Part shown: piece after piece, positions 62,706 through 64,000 of the stretch
Layout of the letters: each line of letters begins with the position of its first letter
Position numbering within the stretch: position 1 is the stretch's first letter
Assembly (NCBI GenBank): GCA_020060465.1
Contig: JAGVAD010000026.1
Coordinates: 62,001-126,000, forward strand
Reading direction: 5' to 3'
Length of the DNA: 64,000 nucleotides
Source: Anaerolineales bacterium
Lineage (GTDB): Bacteria; Chloroflexota; Anaerolineae; Anaerolineales; UBA4823
Made by a program: the position numbers and the translations under genes
The notes under the pieces: generated by a model
The model's database searches: none
Told to the model about the DNA's origin: nothing
The model's input: the letters and a program-made list of their open reading frames with translations, nothing else

Positions 62706-64000
62706 GTGCTAAACAAAAAGCGATTCACTTTCCACTTCATTCGTCTGAGCCTGGCAATCTGTTTCTGTCTGGCGCAATTGACCGCGGCCAGCGGCCGCGC
62801 CCAGTCTCAGCCCGTTCCTCAAACGCCTCAAGAACAAGCAACCGCCTTGCTCAACCAAATGACGCCCGAAGAACGCATTGGTCAACTATTTCTGGTTACT
62901 TTTCCAGGCGTCAATGTCGGCGTCTCCACCCAGATCTACGATCTGATTACCACTCACCACATCGGCGGGGTGGTGCTGCTGGCAAAAAATGATAATATCC
63001 TCGCCCGCAGCGATAACCCGGTAGCCACACTGGAAGAATTAGACTCCCTCATTCGCCAGCTTCAACAGGATGAGTGGGATTACTCGCAAGGTTTGAAAGA
63101 ATATCTACGCACCGGCGCCAGCTACCAGCCGATCTACGTCCCTCTGTTGATTGGGGTCTCACAAGAAGGGGATGGTTATCCTTACAGTCAAATTCTGGAA
63201 GGCGTGACCATGCTGCCGAACGAAATGGCCCTAGGCGCCACCTGGGCGCCGGAACTGGCGGCAGAAACCGGCCGCGTGTTGGGTAAAGAGCTCGCCGACC
63301 TTGGGATCAACCTGCTCTTTGGACCGTTGCTGGATGTGCTCGACTCGCCACAACTGGACGCGACCAACAATCTCTCCACCCGTACTTTTGGCGGCGATCC
63401 CTACTGGGTGGGGAAAATGGGGCAGGCTTACATACGCGGCGTTCATCAGGGCAGCGGCGGCAAAGTTGCCGTCATCGCCAGCCATTTCCCTGGGCATGGC
63501 AGCGCCGATCGTCTGCCGGAAGAGGAAGTTGCCACCGTGCGCAAATCGCTGGATGAGCTGGTGAATATTGACCTGGCGCCTTTCCTGGCGGTGACCGGCA
63601 ACGCAACCTCAGCCGAAGAAACCACCGACGCTCTGCTCACTTCTCATATCCGCTATCAGGGCTTACAGGGCAACATACGCGCCACCACACGTCCAGTGAG
63701 TTTCGACCCTCAGGCGCTTTCGCTGTTGCTGGAAATCCCCGGTTTGGCTGCCTGGCGCGCCAATGGCGGCGTGATGGTCACCGACGATTTGGGCAATCTG
63801 GCAGTACGTCGTTTCTACGATCTCACCAATCAGGCGTTTGACGCCCGTCGTGTGGCGCTCAATGCTTTCCTGGCCGGCAACGATCTACTCTACATCGCCG
63901 ACTTTTCATCCTCCAACGTCCCCGATTCATACGAAGAGGCCATCCGCACCTTAGACTTTTTTACCCAGAAATTTCGCGAAGATTCGGCTTTTGCTCAGCG
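62706..64000 (+). CDS. Secreted GH3-family glycoside hydrolase (5' part, runs off the window)
   Basis: Open from GTG 62706 to the window end, 431 codons visible. A signal peptide (about 1-32) precedes NQMTPEERIGQLFLVTF (50-66), the GH3 start. SHFPGHGSADR (259-269) matches the KHFPGHG motif of NagZ-like beta-N-acetylhexosaminidases, though with Ser for Lys, and VMVTDDLGN (357-364) holds the nucleophile Asp. A GH3 (NagZ-like) enzyme would cut N-acetylglucosamine from cell-wall or glycan material. The C-terminal end is missing from the window. Confidence 0.88.
   Translation, partial: MLNKKRFTFHFIRLSLAICFCLAQLTAASGRAQSQPVPQTPQEQATALLNQMTPEERIGQLFLVTFPGVNVGVSTQIYDLITTHHIGGVVLLAKNDNILARSDNPVATLEELDSLIRQLQQDEWDYSQGLKEYLRTGASYQPIYVPLLIGVSQEGDGYPYSQILEGVTMLPNEMALGATWAPELAAETGRVLGKELADLGINLLFGPLLDVLDSPQLDATNNLSTRTFGGDPYWVGKMGQAYIRGVHQGSGGKVAVIASHFPGHGSADRLPEEEVATVRKSLDELVNIDLAPFLAVTGNATSAEETTDALLTSHIRYQGLQGNIRATTRPVSFDPQALSLLLEIPGLAAWRANGGVMVTDDLGNLAVRRFYDLTNQAFDARRVALNAFLAGNDLLYIADFSSSNVPDSYEEAIRTLDFFTQKFREDSAFAQ

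Noticed and set aside
1-64000. CRISPR arrays, tRNA or rRNA genes, insertion sequences, phage genes
   Set aside because: No evenly spaced direct repeats, no cloverleaf-like segments with a TTCGAAT arm in the gaps, and no transposase or integrase frames were seen.

Overview
The window reads as a piece of a chromosome from a Chloroflexota bacterium, most likely of the Anaerolineae type. This is a judgement from gene content and moderate-to-high GC, with no rRNA or tRNA gene present to confirm it. Supporting features are DUF11 surface proteins with Thr/Pro linkers and a fused sortase, a ParB-like/UspA fusion, a phasin and PhaR-like pair, membrane proteins of the LiaI/LiaF type, and secreted proteins without Gram-negative sorting tails. 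Genes are densely packed, with many ATGA overlaps. Several start codons lie 6-8 nt after a TATAAT-like box, which suggests that leaderless transcription is common.

Layout. 1-4986 (+): the 3' end of an unknown gene, three membrane genes resembling hydrogenase-4/complex I antiporter-like subunits, and a coiled-coil protein. 5029-6969 (+): selB. 6966-14600 (-): the most interesting block, a candidate ribosomally synthesised peptide (RiPP) cassette. In transcription order it encodes a secreted seven-repeat propeller protein, a radical SAM/SPASM enzyme, a 64-residue precursor-like peptide with two Cys, an S24/S26 peptidase, an HPr-kinase-like ATPase, a PqqD-like carrier and a secreted gingipain-like C25 peptidase. 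A palindrome sits beside the probable promoter. 14601-18531: an intergenic region rich in hairpins, a possible coupled upstream ORF, a 1093-residue DUF11/LPGTG/sortase fusion of patchy base composition, and REP-like repeats.

18532-22643 (-): a PfkB-family sugar kinase, parA, parB and an amidohydrolase. 22699-29377: two inverted copies of a ~145-nt repeat bracket a + strand block holding an ECF transporter (S, T, A, A'), an HpcH/HpaI aldolase, an M20 peptidase and a HAD phosphatase. 29430-32228 (+): a DinG-type helicase with exonuclease domain. 32254-36659 (-): LiaF-like and DUF5668-like membrane proteins, pncB and an unknown membrane-anchored protein. 36923-42545: a ParB-like/UspA fusion, a metallophosphoesterase (- strand), a phasin/PhaR pair and an S41 lipoprotein peptidase.

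42570-56898 (all -): a glycan and central-carbon region. Read in transcription order, it carries yvcK, gap, pgk, a Ser/Thr kinase, tpiA, a membrane HEXXH protein, an RfaH/NusG paralogue, gmd, a flippase-like membrane protein, a low-molecular-weight tyrosine phosphatase, a GT-C membrane protein and a GH-A lipoprotein hydrolase. 57112-64000: recJ, a GT2 glycosyltransferase (-), an AAA ATPase, GDPD, an IpdB/GctB-like CoA-transferase subunit and the 5' part of a secreted GH3 enzyme that runs off the end.

In the peptide cassette the inferred division of labour is as follows. The PqqD protein presents the leader, the radical SAM enzyme modifies the core, the S24/S26 peptidase and possibly the C25 peptidase cut, and the HPr-kinase-like protein may phosphorylate the peptide. 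None of this is proven by sequence alone.
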